A stretch of 64,000 nucleotides of DNA from Bacteroidota bacterium (GTDB taxonomy: Bacteria > Bacteroidota > Bacteroidia > Chitinophagales > Chitinophagaceae): contig JAFEAE010000022.1 of the NCBI GenBank assembly GCA_018266575.1, positions 116,184 through 180,183 on the forward strand, given 5' to 3'. Shown in pieces: positions 52,724 to 61,320 of this stretch. The notes below the pieces were generated by a model. That model had not been told where the DNA came from, made no database searches, and worked only from the letters and a program-made list of their open reading frames with translations. Position 1 is the first letter of the stretch. Each line of letters begins with the position of its first letter. Position numbers and translations under genes: made by a program.

Positions 52724-53023
52724 AATGGAAATTACGCAGTAAATCAGAAATTTAAAACAGGTTGGAAAGAATGTTTATAGTTATTTGCAAAGGCTGCTAT
52801 GAATACAGATGGCAGTTGATAGTTGCCAGATCACAGGCTAAGAAAATAAGTGCGGGAATTTTTAGTTGATGTATTTATGCTTAAAGATAACTTTGCTTGT
52901 ACACTGGCGGCAGATTAGGTACTCCGGCAATGACAAGTCGGGAATAATGTTGCCAATCTCATTAATTGCATAGTTTACTAACGTACATTCATATCTAAAA
53001 TTAAAACCCGAATTTATAATGCC
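52724..53023. other. Gene-free region
   Basis: 300 bp between divergent genes, with a short GGCAGTTGATAGTTGCC word that is an 8-bp imperfect hairpin near 52813. No gene or clear promoter seen. Confidence 0.45.
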
Positions 53024-53413
53024 ATGAAAAAATCAACCCTTATTTGCCGCATGTTGCTTGGGTTCATTTACCTCGTTTTCGGGCTTGATTATTTTTTGCA
53101 TTTTATACCCTATCAACCTAATCATACTGGCAAAGTGGCTGCATTTAAAGCAGGGCTCATGGGTGTAGGATATTTTTACCCCATGATTAAATCCATACAA
53201 ATTGCAGGAGGCATATCGCTTTTAACAAACCTGTATGCGCCTTTTTTCGCAGTAGTATTGTTTCCGATCAGTTTGAATGTGTTTCTGTACCACACAATTT
53301 TAGTTCCTTCAGGTTGGCTGATGGGCGTTTTGCTTATTGTGCCGAACCTTTTTTTGGGATATGCCTACCGAAAGTATTACAACGGCATGTTTGTAAAAAA
53401 ACCTGTTTTGTAA
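53024..53413 (+). CDS. DoxX-like small membrane protein
   Basis: A 129-residue protein with four hydrophobic segments and the DoxX-like layout: CRMLLGFIYLVFGLDYFLHFIP, then MKSIQIAGGISLLTNLYAPF-like region (IKSIQIAGGISLLTNLYAPFFAVVLFPISLNV), ending in a basic tail. DoxX-family proteins are linked to redox or thiol stress, but this branch is uncharacterised. Confidence 0.75.
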   Translation: MKKSTLICRMLLGFIYLVFGLDYFLHFIPYQPNHTGKVAAFKAGLMGVGYFYPMIKSIQIAGGISLLTNLYAPFFAVVLFPISLNVFLYHTILVPSGWLMGVLLIVPNLFLGYAYRKYYNGMFVKKPVL

Positions 53414-53620
53414 TGGAAATATATAACAGGGTTTAACTTCACCTATACATTAACGTTAGTCAGGCAAGGTGATATACGGATGATATAAACAAATTTAGCA
53501 GCCGGGATAAAATTAAAAATGAAATTTCATGATAAATAAGTAATTTTTGATGCGGAATCCTTAACATTCCAGGAAGTACATTCCAATCATATTCTTTAAA
53601 CCCCTTAATAATAATTGCCA

Positions 53621-55156
53621 ATGAAAAGAAGACATTTTTTGCAGATATCACCGCTTGTTTCATTACTTCCTCTTTCTGCTTTCGCACACCTGAAAAATAA
53701 GGATATAAAAATTAACCAACTGCCTGATGCAAATACAAAAGATTTTTTTTACAAACCTTCCAATGCATGGGCAGCCGATTTTATTCCCCTATATGCTGAG
53801 GGGAAATTTCAATTATTTTACCTGCTCGATTGGAGAGATGCTGCCAATCATGGCGAAGGAACCCCATGGTACAGGATCAGCACAAATGATTTTGTAAACT
53901 TTACCGAGCATGGTGAAATGTTGCCGAGGGGAACAAAAGATGAACAGGACCTTTATGTGTTCACAGGTTCTGCCATCTACGCAAAAGATAAATATCATAT
54001 TTTTTATACAGGTCATAATTATCATCTGGCTGAACAAGGCAAACCTGCGCAAGGCATCATGCATGCGGTGAGTGATGACATGAACAAATGGGAGAAACTT
54101 CCGTCGGAAACTTTTTTTGCGCCTTCAGACAAATATGAAAAAGATGACTGGCGCGATGCATTCGTTTTCCGGAATGAAGAAGCGGATGAATACAATATGC
54201 TTTTGGCTGCGCGGTTTAAAAACGGTATCCCGCGAAGAAGAGGATTGACTGCGTTATGTGCATCAAAAGATTTACATCATTGGGAAGTAAGAGAACCATT
54301 TTACGCACCCGATCTTTATTTCACACACGAGTGCCCTGATTTATTTAAGATGGGCGATTGGTGGTATTTGCTTTTCTCAGAGTTTACAGATAAAGTAAGA
54401 ACGAGATATAGAATGAGCCGCTCAATACAGGGCCCGTGGATTACGCCGAAGAATGATGATTTTGACGGACATGCTTTTTATGCAGCAAAAACTGCATCGG
54501 ATGGAAAGCACCGTTTTATTTTTGGCTGGAACCCTACACGAAGTAATTCAAAAGATAATGGCAATTGGGATTGGGGCGGGAACCTCGTTGTTCATCAAAT
54601 TGTGCAGGAAGCGGATGGTACGTTAGCTGTAAAAGTTCCTGAAACGGTCAGTGCTGCATTTCATAACAGCACAGTTCCTTCATTTACGAAAGGCAATGGT
54701 AATTTCAAAATCACCGATGCGGGAATTAATTTTAATTCCCCGCAAGGTTTTAGTGCAGCTGTTGCAGGCAAATTACCTGATCAATGCAAAATAGAAATGG
54801 TTGCTGAATTTGAAAAAGGCACGAAACAATTAGGCATTATGTTCCGTTGCAGTGATGACCTTGATAAGTCGTATTATATTCGTTTGGAGCCAAACAATAA
54901 TAAATTGGTATTTGATATGTGGCCGAGAGAGCGAAGTGAAGTTGACCACGTAACAGAACTCGACCGCAATGTTGATCTGCATGCAGGTGTTCCTGTAAAA
55001 TTGCAATTATTTATTGATGGCAATAAAGGTGTCGCTTATGTAAATGATAAAGTAGCGATGAATTTCCGTGCTTACGATTTGCCAGCAGGGAATTGGGGCA
55101 TATTTGCATCTGAAGGAGTTGCGACTTTCAGGGATATAAAAATTTCTACGCTGTAA
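53621..55156 (+). CDS. Exported GH32-like glycoside hydrolase
   Basis: A 511-residue five-bladed beta-propeller of the GH32 type plus a C-terminal beta sandwich. The signal has a twin-arginine-like start (MKRRHFLQISPLVSLLPLSAFA). Catalytic-site motifs: nucleophile region AWAADFIPLYAEGKFQLFY (in place of NDPNG), WRDAFVF (RDP motif with Ala for Pro) and HECPDLF (EC motif with the acid/base Glu). The C-terminal sandwich spans about 345-511. GH32 enzymes act on fructans or sucrose; because two of three motifs deviate, the substrate may differ. A TTG 6 bp upstream is an alternative start. Confidence 0.8.
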   Translation: MKRRHFLQISPLVSLLPLSAFAHLKNKDIKINQLPDANTKDFFYKPSNAWAADFIPLYAEGKFQLFYLLDWRDAANHGEGTPWYRISTNDFVNFTEHGEMLPRGTKDEQDLYVFTGSAIYAKDKYHIFYTGHNYHLAEQGKPAQGIMHAVSDDMNKWEKLPSETFFAPSDKYEKDDWRDAFVFRNEEADEYNMLLAARFKNGIPRRRGLTALCASKDLHHWEVREPFYAPDLYFTHECPDLFKMGDWWYLLFSEFTDKVRTRYRMSRSIQGPWITPKNDDFDGHAFYAAKTASDGKHRFIFGWNPTRSNSKDNGNWDWGGNLVVHQIVQEADGTLAVKVPETVSAAFHNSTVPSFTKGNGNFKITDAGINFNSPQGFSAAVAGKLPDQCKIEMVAEFEKGTKQLGIMFRCSDDLDKSYYIRLEPNNNKLVFDMWPRERSEVDHVTELDRNVDLHAGVPVKLQLFIDGNKGVAYVNDKVAMNFRAYDLPAGNWGIFASEGVATFRDIKISTL

Positions 55157-55215
55157 ATTGAAGGGAATTTTTTTGTCAGCTAAATATAACGTTTACCCCT
55201 ATGCGAAATATTTGA

Positions 55216-55310
55216 GCCTGCACGGGGCTTGCCGTGCATATTTCAGCGGCGAGTCCTGCACAAGTTGCAAGACAACGCAGATTTCTATAGTAGAGACTCG
55301 CCCGAGAACC
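55216..55310. repeat. Family A element, copy 1 (left end missing)
   Basis: Has CGGCGAGTCCTGCACAAG and ends GAGACTCGCCCGAGAACC. The left part (GCACGGGGCTTGCCGTGC) matches the middle of the long copies. It fills the gap between two convergent genes. Confidence 0.7.
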
Positions 55311-55326
55311 CGATATAAAAAAATAA

Positions 55327-56607
55327 TCACTCACATGGCTTATCAATCGAAAGGCTTTGTCCTGTGAACCATCGTGCTCCATCTTCAGCAATGTATGCAC
55401 AGTCTTCAAGCCGCACACCAAATTCTCCCGGAAGAACAATCGTTGGTTCAATACTGAAACACATACCGGGTTCCAATAATTTTTTATTACCAAGCACCAT
55501 ATTTCCCCATTCGTGCCCATCCATTCCAATACCATGGCCTGTACGATGCGGACAACCGGGTAATTTATAACCTGGCCCGAAACCTGCATCTATGAGCACT
55601 TTGCGTGCAGCGATGTCAACGTTCTCGCAAGGCTGGCCAATTTTTGCTGCCGCAAATCCTGCGGCCTGTGCTTTCTTTTCCAGGTTCCAGATATCAAGCT
55701 GGCGCTTTGTTGGTTCAGCCCCAAACACAACTGTCCTTGTTATATCAGAAGTATAACCTTCCACTGTGCATCCGCAATCCATCAATACTATATCTCCTTT
55801 TTTAATATGCTGCGGCTTGATGCTTCCGTGCGGCAAAGCAGATGCTTCGCCAATATTCACAAGCGCACCATCAGAATTGCCTCCTAATTTTCTTTGCGCT
55901 TCGTCTATAAAAGAAGATAGTTCACCATTGGACATTCCTTCCTTTAAATTGCTTGCTGCAATTTTAATAGCAGCAAGTGTTATATCATTTGCTTTTTGCA
56001 ACAATGCAATTTCAGCAGGAGATTTTATCATACGGCAAGGAACGGTAACCGGGTCCCCGCTTATGAAATTTAAATTGGGAGCTTCCTTGCGAACACCATC
56101 AAGTACAAAAAAGCGAAGGCGCTCCTCTATTCCTATATTGCCGCCATTGATGCCATAATCTTTCAAAGTGCTTACAATTACTTTGTAAGGACTTTCATGT
56201 TCTTCCCAGGTTTTCACTTCATTACCGATTTTTATAAGCTCACGAAGCCTGTCTGCTTCAAATGCAGGGCTCACATATTTCACTTCACCTTTTGCCGGAA
56301 TTATGGCTACCATTGTGCGTTCGCTGGGCCACCAGTGAATACCCGTGAAATAAACAAGCGAAGTGCCTGAATCAAGAATCACTGCAGCTATATTATTTTC
56401 TGCCATCAATTTTTGTGCTTTGGCAACACGCGATTGCCTCTCCTGTAAACTGATTGGTACAACATCGTCCGTCATTTTTTGCAGCCTATCCAACGAAAGA
56501 TTTTTTTTGGTTGAAGATGCAAAAACGTTAATACCTGAAAATAATGCTGCACCTGTTGCAGCGCTTCCTGCTGAAAGTTTTAAAAAACTTCTTCTACGTA
56601 AATTCAT
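55327..56607 (-). CDS. Exported M24 family metallopeptidase (Xaa-Pro peptidase-like)
   Basis: A 426-residue pita-bread peptidase. Twin-arginine signal (LRRRSFLKLSAGSAATGAALF). Residues about 45-190 form a creatinase-like N-domain (RQSRVAKAQKLMAENNIAAVILDSGTSLVYFTG). The dinuclear metal site is complete: LMDCGCTVEGYTSDITRT (two Asp), CPHRTGHGIGMDGHE (His), CFSIEPTIVLP (Glu), and VRLEDCAYI (Glu). Expected to remove an N-terminal residue before proline in the periplasm. Convergent with the GH32-like gene. Confidence 0.92.
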   Translation of the reverse strand: MNLRRRSFLKLSAGSAATGAALFSGINVFASSTKKNLSLDRLQKMTDDVVPISLQERQSRVAKAQKLMAENNIAAVILDSGTSLVYFTGIHWWPSERTMVAIIPAKGEVKYVSPAFEADRLRELIKIGNEVKTWEEHESPYKVIVSTLKDYGINGGNIGIEERLRFFVLDGVRKEAPNLNFISGDPVTVPCRMIKSPAEIALLQKANDITLAAIKIAASNLKEGMSNGELSSFIDEAQRKLGGNSDGALVNIGEASALPHGSIKPQHIKKGDIVLMDCGCTVEGYTSDITRTVVFGAEPTKRQLDIWNLEKKAQAAGFAAAKIGQPCENVDIAARKVLIDAGFGPGYKLPGCPHRTGHGIGMDGHEWGNMVLGNKKLLEPGMCFSIEPTIVLPGEFGVRLEDCAYIAEDGARWFTGQSLSIDKPCE

Positions 56608-56961
56608 TGTGATGAATATTAATTTGTGATGGAATAAACCTGACTAAAGTTAGGAAGCTTTATCTAAACTTTTACAGCACTCGCGTGTGATAATTATTAC
56701 ATTCCCAGGCGAGTCCTGCGCAAGTTGCGTGACAAAGCAGCTTCGAACAGCAGAGACTCGCCTGGGAACTCAATACTAACACTTATGTATATGCGAAGAT
56801 AAATCCAAATACCTTCGAATTTTTCAGGGCTTTGGAAGTGCTTTTACAATCTACACGTAGCTTATTTTCCCTCAACAGAACCGTATTTTTCCCGGTTTTA
56901 CATTAACATTTAGCACAGCCTTAAGGACAATTAATACATTGAATTTTCGTTTTTGGGACAA
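56608..56961. other. Divergent intergenic region with a family A element
   Basis: 354 bp between divergent genes, containing the 67-bp short family A copy. No gene and no clear promoter motif seen. Confidence 0.55.
56702..56768. repeat. Family A element, copy 2 (minimal, 14-bp perfect terminal inverted repeat)
   Basis: 67 bp bounded by TTCCCAGGCGAGTC and GACTCGCCTGGGAA, exact complements. It equals the right half of the longer copies. Confidence 0.85.
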
Positions 56962-58149
56962 ATGAAGTTGTACCCTAAAACGATAAAATTTATTTTCCTG
57001 CTGTTTTTACTGCCGCTGAAGATATTTTCCCAGGACCTTTCCGGAATTTGGGTGGGAACCATCGCCACTTCCGAAACGCAAATGCCGATGGAATTGGCAA
57101 TTAACCAGGATTTGAGCGCTTACCTGATGATCGTTTTTACATTTAAGGGAACTGAAAATATTGCCATAAAAAAAACAACGATCGTCCAGAAAAACGGCAT
57201 TGTTTCCATGGAAGGCGATAAACTGATCTATGATAATTTCACAACACCTTCCCGCCGGGTAAAAGCATTTTGCGAATTATCCATTAAGATGATTGATACC
57301 ACAATGGTTTTAAGCGGGCCTTTCCACACGCGTACGCGGGACCAGCGTGTGGGAGATGAAGGTATGTACCTCGGCACTATCACACTGCAAAAACAAAATA
57401 ACCTTGCACGTACAAAGCTCATTGCAAAACTCGACAGTTTGAAATTGTCAAATACTATTTCGTTTTCAACCCCCAAACCTAACTTAGTTGTAATAGAAAA
57501 TCCGGTAGTAACAACAGTTGAAGAAAAAGATTCGCCAATTGCAAAAGTACAAAGCGCAGCCGTTTCGCGAACAATTCAAAAAACAAATGAGGTTCATCCC
57601 AATTCAAACCTGAAAACAATTGATAAAGATGTTGTGGCAATACCCGAAACACCAGATAAAGATGTAACCACTGTGAAAGTGCAGCAAACGGTAAACCCTG
57701 CGCAGGAAAAAAAGAAAGATCATATCAACACTCCCAATACGATTGTTTCAACACCATCCATTTCCATTGATCAGCCGGTTAATAAAGCCGCTGCAGAAAT
57801 TGCATTGCGCAAAACAGAAGTTATCCGCAGTATCGATTTCAAAGCCGATAGCCTTGTATTGGTTTTATACGACAACGGTATTGTTGATGGCGACACGGTA
57901 AGTGTTGTGTTGAATGGCGAAGTGGTTATTCCGAAACAAGGGCTTAGTGAAAAAGCCTATCGGAAAGTTATAAAAACACCAGCAGCTTTAGGAGACTCAT
58001 TATTATTGGTAATGTATGCTGAAAACCTCGGTTCTATTCCGCCGAATACCGGTTTACTAATTGTTGAAGATGGCCCCGACCGCCAGGAAATAAGATTTGA
58101 AGGCGATATGAAAAAAAGTTCAGCGGTTGTATTGAGAAGAAAGCGGTAA
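56962..58149 (+). CDS. Secreted protein of unknown function, 395 aa
   Basis: Not recognised as a named family. Signal peptide (FIFLLFLLPLKIFSQ). Domain 1 (about 20-150) is beta-rich, LSGIWVGTIATSETQMPMELAINQD to LSGPFHTRTRDQRVGDEGMYLGTITL, a lipocalin-like or signal-attenuator-like pattern. A low-complexity linker (about 170-280; Pro/Thr/Val/Lys-rich) leads to a C-terminal beta domain (SIDFKADSLVLVLYDNGIVDGDTVSVVLNGEVVIPKQGL), which is a recurrent module in Bacteroidota secreted proteins. It may bind a surface glycan or lipid; this is a guess. Confidence 0.7.
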   Translation: MKLYPKTIKFIFLLFLLPLKIFSQDLSGIWVGTIATSETQMPMELAINQDLSAYLMIVFTFKGTENIAIKKTTIVQKNGIVSMEGDKLIYDNFTTPSRRVKAFCELSIKMIDTTMVLSGPFHTRTRDQRVGDEGMYLGTITLQKQNNLARTKLIAKLDSLKLSNTISFSTPKPNLVVIENPVVTTVEEKDSPIAKVQSAAVSRTIQKTNEVHPNSNLKTIDKDVVAIPETPDKDVTTVKVQQTVNPAQEKKKDHINTPNTIVSTPSISIDQPVNKAAAEIALRKTEVIRSIDFKADSLVLVLYDNGIVDGDTVSVVLNGEVVIPKQGLSEKAYRKVIKTPAALGDSLLLVMYAENLGSIPPNTGLLIVEDGPDRQEIRFEGDMKKSSAVVLRRKR

Positions 58150-58164
58150 CGGTATGAAACTTGA

Positions 58165-58319
58165 AAGATTTTTATTTTACCAACGACAGTAATTCTATTA
58201 AGCATCGTTGTGTCACTCACTTGTACGGCAACAATTCTATTCATCGGTGCTTTATTTTCGGTTATGCATTAATGCTAGCTACTCTCCTAAAATAAATATC
58301 AAGTGATAACACCTGACAC
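58165..58319. repeat. Family B interspersed repeat
   Basis: Aligns over about 150 bp with 63453-63600. Shared blocks: AAGATTTTTATTTTACCA, CATCGTTGTGTCACTCACTT, CAATTCTATTCA, TTATTTTCGG, GACAACACC-like end. It begins 16 bp after a stop codon, as does the other copy. Confidence 0.75.
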
Positions 58320-58373
58320 GGCTGAAAATGAATTATTTAAAACTATGATCCCAATCATCAATTGTCCATTACG

Positions 58374-58508
58374 TTCCCAGGCGAGGCTCCGCATTAGAGA
58401 TTTAAAATTGCAAGAATCTGCGCGGGACTCGCCGTGCATAACTTAACTGCGAGCCCTGCGAAGGCTGCGAGATAAAGCACGTTCGTATGGCAGAGACTCG
58501 CTTGGGAA
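58374..58508. repeat. Family A element, copy 3 (long)
   Basis: 135 bp, ends TTCCCAGGCGAGGC and GACTCGCTTGGGAA, interior GCGCGGGACTCGCCGTGC and CTGCGAAGGCTGCG. Confidence 0.8.
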
Positions 58509-58572
58509 AGTAAAATGAAGACCAAACACAAACATTTTAGGATATCCGTTTCCGTTAGTAAATCACTTTCTC

Positions 58573-58615
58573 TTACAATTTCACCTCACCCCAACCTTTT
58601 CTGTATTCTCTTTTT
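58573..58615 (-). pseudogene. Duplicated 3' end of the Gfo/Idh oxidoreductase gene
   Basis: 43 bp identical to the last 13 codons plus stop of the adjacent oxidoreductase gene, moved 250 bp downstream by the tandem duplication. Not a gene by itself. Confidence 0.8.
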
Positions 58616-58618
58616 ACG

Positions 58619-58754
58619 TTCTCAGGCGAGTCTCCGCATTTGAGATTTAAAATTGCAGGAACTTGCGCGGGACTCGCCATGCATAATTTCAACGGCGAGT
58701 CCTGCAAAAGCTGCGGAATAAAGCATGTTCGTATGGCAGAGACTCGCCTGGGGA
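58619..58754. repeat. Family A element, copy 4 (long)
   Basis: 136 bp, ends TTCTCAGGCGAGTC and GACTCGCCTGGGGAA. Nearly the same as copy 3. Confidence 0.8.
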
Positions 58755-58822
58755 ACTAAAATGAAGACCAAACAAACACAAACACTTTAGGATATCCGTT
58801 TCCGTTAGCAAATCACTTTCTC

Positions 58823-60346
58823 TTACAATTTCACCTCACCCCAACCTTTTCTGTATTCTCTTTTTATAAACTGATTGGCTGGTTCAAAATTGGTCACTTT
58901 CATATTTTCTCCGTCCCATTTGAGTGCCACATATCTTCCGCTGAATTTATATCCTTCCATATTTCCATACACCGGGTCGTTGCGTTTTATTTTTTCTTTG
59001 ATGTTGAAACTGCGCAACAATAAATTTCCTAATAATACTGTCTCAGTTAACGGCCCCGCATAACCGACAAATGGAGAATCCACTTCCATCTTTCCGTAGC
59101 CCGCAATACTCGCATCCACCCATTGCCACCAATGTCCGTCCATATCGCCTTGTATGCGTGGATATTTTTGCGGAACCTGCACATCTTTATTCAGCGAAAG
59201 TGGTAACAATCTCGGATGGCTGCCACCCCAGCCACAGGACACTTTTCCTTTTGTGCCGATGAATAAGGTGCCGCCTTCAAAATCATTTTCACCCGGCCAG
59301 TCTCCCAGCGCTTCATTCATATTTACATCTGGGTCTAATTCATTGAGGCGTTCGGGTGTAATTCCTCCATCCATCCAATATAAGTCAATGTCTTTTCCAT
59401 TCTTCTGTTTGAATTTAAATTTCAGTGAACTGGAAACAGGCCCGCTCTCCGGAAAAACACCTTCTTTAAAAATGCCGCTATATACCGTGCTTGCACTGCC
59501 GGAAATTTCTGTAGGATAACCAAGCTCCAGCAATTTGAATGGTGGCCCGATAATATGGCAACCCATATCACCAAGTGCACCGGTACCGAACTGCCACCAT
59601 CCGCGCCAGTTAAATGGAACGAGGTTATCAATATAATTTGTTTCTTGTGCAGTGCCCAGCCAGAGGTCCCAGTTCAATTCTTTTGGTATGGGAGGTTTTC
59701 CATCCGGCCATGAAATACCTTGCGGCCATACAGGCCTGTCCGTCCAGCAATATACTTTTTCAATATCACCAATGAGCCCTGCTTCAAACCATTCACGCAT
59801 AGTGCGCATGCCATCGCATGATGCACCCTGGTCGCCCATTTGCGTAACCACTTTATATTTTTTTGAAGCTTCGGTAAGAACCCGTGCTTCATAAATATCA
59901 TGCGTCAATGGTTTTTGCAAATACAAATGTTTGTTCAGTTGCATAGCGCTCAATCCAACGATCGCATGATTATGATCGGGAATTGCAACAGTAACCGCAT
60001 CAAAATTTTTATTTTCTTTTTCAAACATTTCTCTCCAGTCGTGATAGAATTTTGCCTGCGGAAATTCTTTGCGGCGGACAGCTGCAGGGCGTTCATCTAC
60101 ATCACACAAAAAAGCGATCATTGCATTTTTCTTTGGCGCAGTAGCATAATGATGGATATCATTTTCTGCTTCGCCGCCACAACCTACTGCCGCAATATAT
60201 AATTTGTCACTCGGCGCAACATATCCTTTTCCACCCAACACAAAACGCGGCACTATAAAAAAACCAGTGCCGGCCATTGCCGTTTTTTTTATAAAATCTG
60301 CACGGCTGATTTTATGCTTGCTATTGATTTGTTTTTTCTTTTTCAT
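58823..60346 (-). CDS. Exported Gfo/Idh/MocA family oxidoreductase
   Basis: A 507-residue NAD(P)-dependent oxidoreductase of the type often secreted in Bacteroidota. The N-terminus has a Tat-like signal (KISRADFIKKTAMAGTGFF). Rossmann domain: LYIAAVGCGGEAENDI, FLCDVDERPAAVRRKEFP, VTVAIPDHNHAIVGL, LYLQKPLTHDIYEA (the EKP position reads QKP). C-terminal sugar-binding half: NWDLWLGTA, WRGWWQFGTGALGDMGCHI, DMDGHWWQWVDASIAGYGK. Acts on a sugar or sugar acid, maybe by glycoside oxidation. 5 bp after the DUF1080 gene; together they form an operon common in glycan catabolism. Its last codons were copied into the tandem repeat. Confidence 0.92.
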   Translation of the reverse strand: MKKKKQINSKHKISRADFIKKTAMAGTGFFIVPRFVLGGKGYVAPSDKLYIAAVGCGGEAENDIHHYATAPKKNAMIAFLCDVDERPAAVRRKEFPQAKFYHDWREMFEKENKNFDAVTVAIPDHNHAIVGLSAMQLNKHLYLQKPLTHDIYEARVLTEASKKYKVVTQMGDQGASCDGMRTMREWFEAGLIGDIEKVYCWTDRPVWPQGISWPDGKPPIPKELNWDLWLGTAQETNYIDNLVPFNWRGWWQFGTGALGDMGCHIIGPPFKLLELGYPTEISGSASTVYSGIFKEGVFPESGPVSSSLKFKFKQKNGKDIDLYWMDGGITPERLNELDPDVNMNEALGDWPGENDFEGGTLFIGTKGKVSCGWGGSHPRLLPLSLNKDVQVPQKYPRIQGDMDGHWWQWVDASIAGYGKMEVDSPFVGYAGPLTETVLLGNLLLRSFNIKEKIKRNDPVYGNMEGYKFSGRYVALKWDGENMKVTNFEPANQFIKREYRKGWGEVKL

Positions 60347-60351
60347 GGTGA

Positions 60352-61050
60352 TTATTTTTTAGCAAGTGGTTTTACGGCAACCTCTTTAAAATAAACTATG
60401 TCATCATTACCATGATTCTGCAATCCTATATAACCTGCATTGGGCCTTGTACCGCGATACGGTTCGAAATCAAACTTTCTTTCCGGAACAGGATCGCCTT
60501 CTTTATAGTCGGTAACTTTTTCGCCATTCAGAAAAACAATAGTGCGTGGGCCGTCAAGTGTAATGTCCATCGTGTTCCATTCCGGCCCCGGCTTGCCGGA
60601 TTTTGCCAAAGGTTTCGTCAATGAATAAAGTGTTCCGGTAATGTGATATTCATCTTCATTGGAAGTTTCCGGGTGGTTATCAATCTGCACTTCATAACCA
60701 TAATAAACAGGCATCCATGCTTCGCGGGGCTCAATAGGAATGCGTATAAAAATGCCTGAGTTGCTGTTGAATTTTTGCATTTTGAATACCACGCGTATTG
60801 TGCAGTTGCTGAATTTTTCTTTTGTCCAATACAAAAGCCCCATACCGCCATGACTGGCGATCAGCCCATCTTCCACATAGTGGCTGCCATCACCCACCTG
60901 CTTCCAGCCGGAAAGGTCTTTGCCATTGAATAACTGCCTCCAGTTTCCACCAGAAGATTTAGATTGCTTTGGCTGGCCACTGAAAATAAAGGCCCAGCAT
61001 AAAAAAAGAAAGAGTGCTCTTAAAGACAGGGGTGTTGAATATTTTGTCAT
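60352..61050 (-). CDS. DUF1080 (3-keto-disaccharide hydrolase-type) secreted protein
   Basis: A 232-residue concanavalin-like beta sandwich with a signal peptide (LRALFLFLCWAFIFSG). DUF1080 landmarks: WRQLFNGKDLSGWKQVGDGSHYVEDGLIAS, GLLYWTKEKFSNCTIRVVFKMQKFNSNSGIFIRIP, YEVQIDNHPET, PGPEWNTMDITLDGPRTIVFLNGEKV, GYIGLQNHGNDDIVYFKEVAVKPL. Members hydrolyse 3-keto-glycosides made by Gfo/Idh-type oxidases; the next gene in the operon is such an oxidase. The ATG at 61050 is preferred because the earlier frame adds 15 residues before the signal. Confidence 0.9.
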   Translation of the reverse strand: MTKYSTPLSLRALFLFLCWAFIFSGQPKQSKSSGGNWRQLFNGKDLSGWKQVGDGSHYVEDGLIASHGGMGLLYWTKEKFSNCTIRVVFKMQKFNSNSGIFIRIPIEPREAWMPVYYGYEVQIDNHPETSNEDEYHITGTLYSLTKPLAKSGKPGPEWNTMDITLDGPRTIVFLNGEKVTDYKEGDPVPERKFDFEPYRGTRPNAGYIGLQNHGNDDIVYFKEVAVKPLAKK

Positions 61051-61121
61051 ACAGCTTCGTTTGTGAGGTGAATTTACTGAATAAAAAAGCTGCACCTCTA
61101 TGAATGAAAAAATATTTCCAG

Positions 61122-61222
61122 ATTTGAAATTAAAATCCGGGACTTGTCATCCCGATGAAAAAGGGATATCTAAGATGCATCGTATCTCGGCATGACAAAT
61201 CTCTGGAGTCGAAAATTCAAAC
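61122..61222. repeat. Family C interspersed repeat, copy 2
   Basis: 101 bp; GGGACTTGTCATCCCGAT on the left and CGGCATGACAAATCTC on the right are partial complements, and ATTTGAAATT / AATTCAAAC form the ends. In opposite orientation to copy 1 at 20710-20809. Confidence 0.65.
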
Positions 61223-61320
61223 TGAAGCCCTACTTTTTATTTAAGATTTGCGTGCTTGATTTTTTTAAGGTAAGATTGCAACTAAGTTTATTTACTCCCC
61301 TTCATACCTAAATATTTTGC

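Larger units (their letters stand above)
58150..58822. other. Repeat-filled region between convergent genes
   Basis: 673 bp with one family B copy (58165-58319), two family A copies and a 250-bp tandem duplication. Nothing in it looks like an intact gene. Confidence 0.8.
58371..58865. repeat. Tandem duplication, two units of about 245-250 bp
   Basis: Unit 1 spans 58371-58615, unit 2 58616-58865. Each has a family A copy, then an ATGAAGACCAAAC...GATATCCGTTTCCGTTAG spacer, then the 43 bp that form the 3' end of the Gfo/Idh gene in unit 2. The last part is identical between units; the rest differs by scattered changes and a 4-5 bp indel. Confidence 0.85.
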
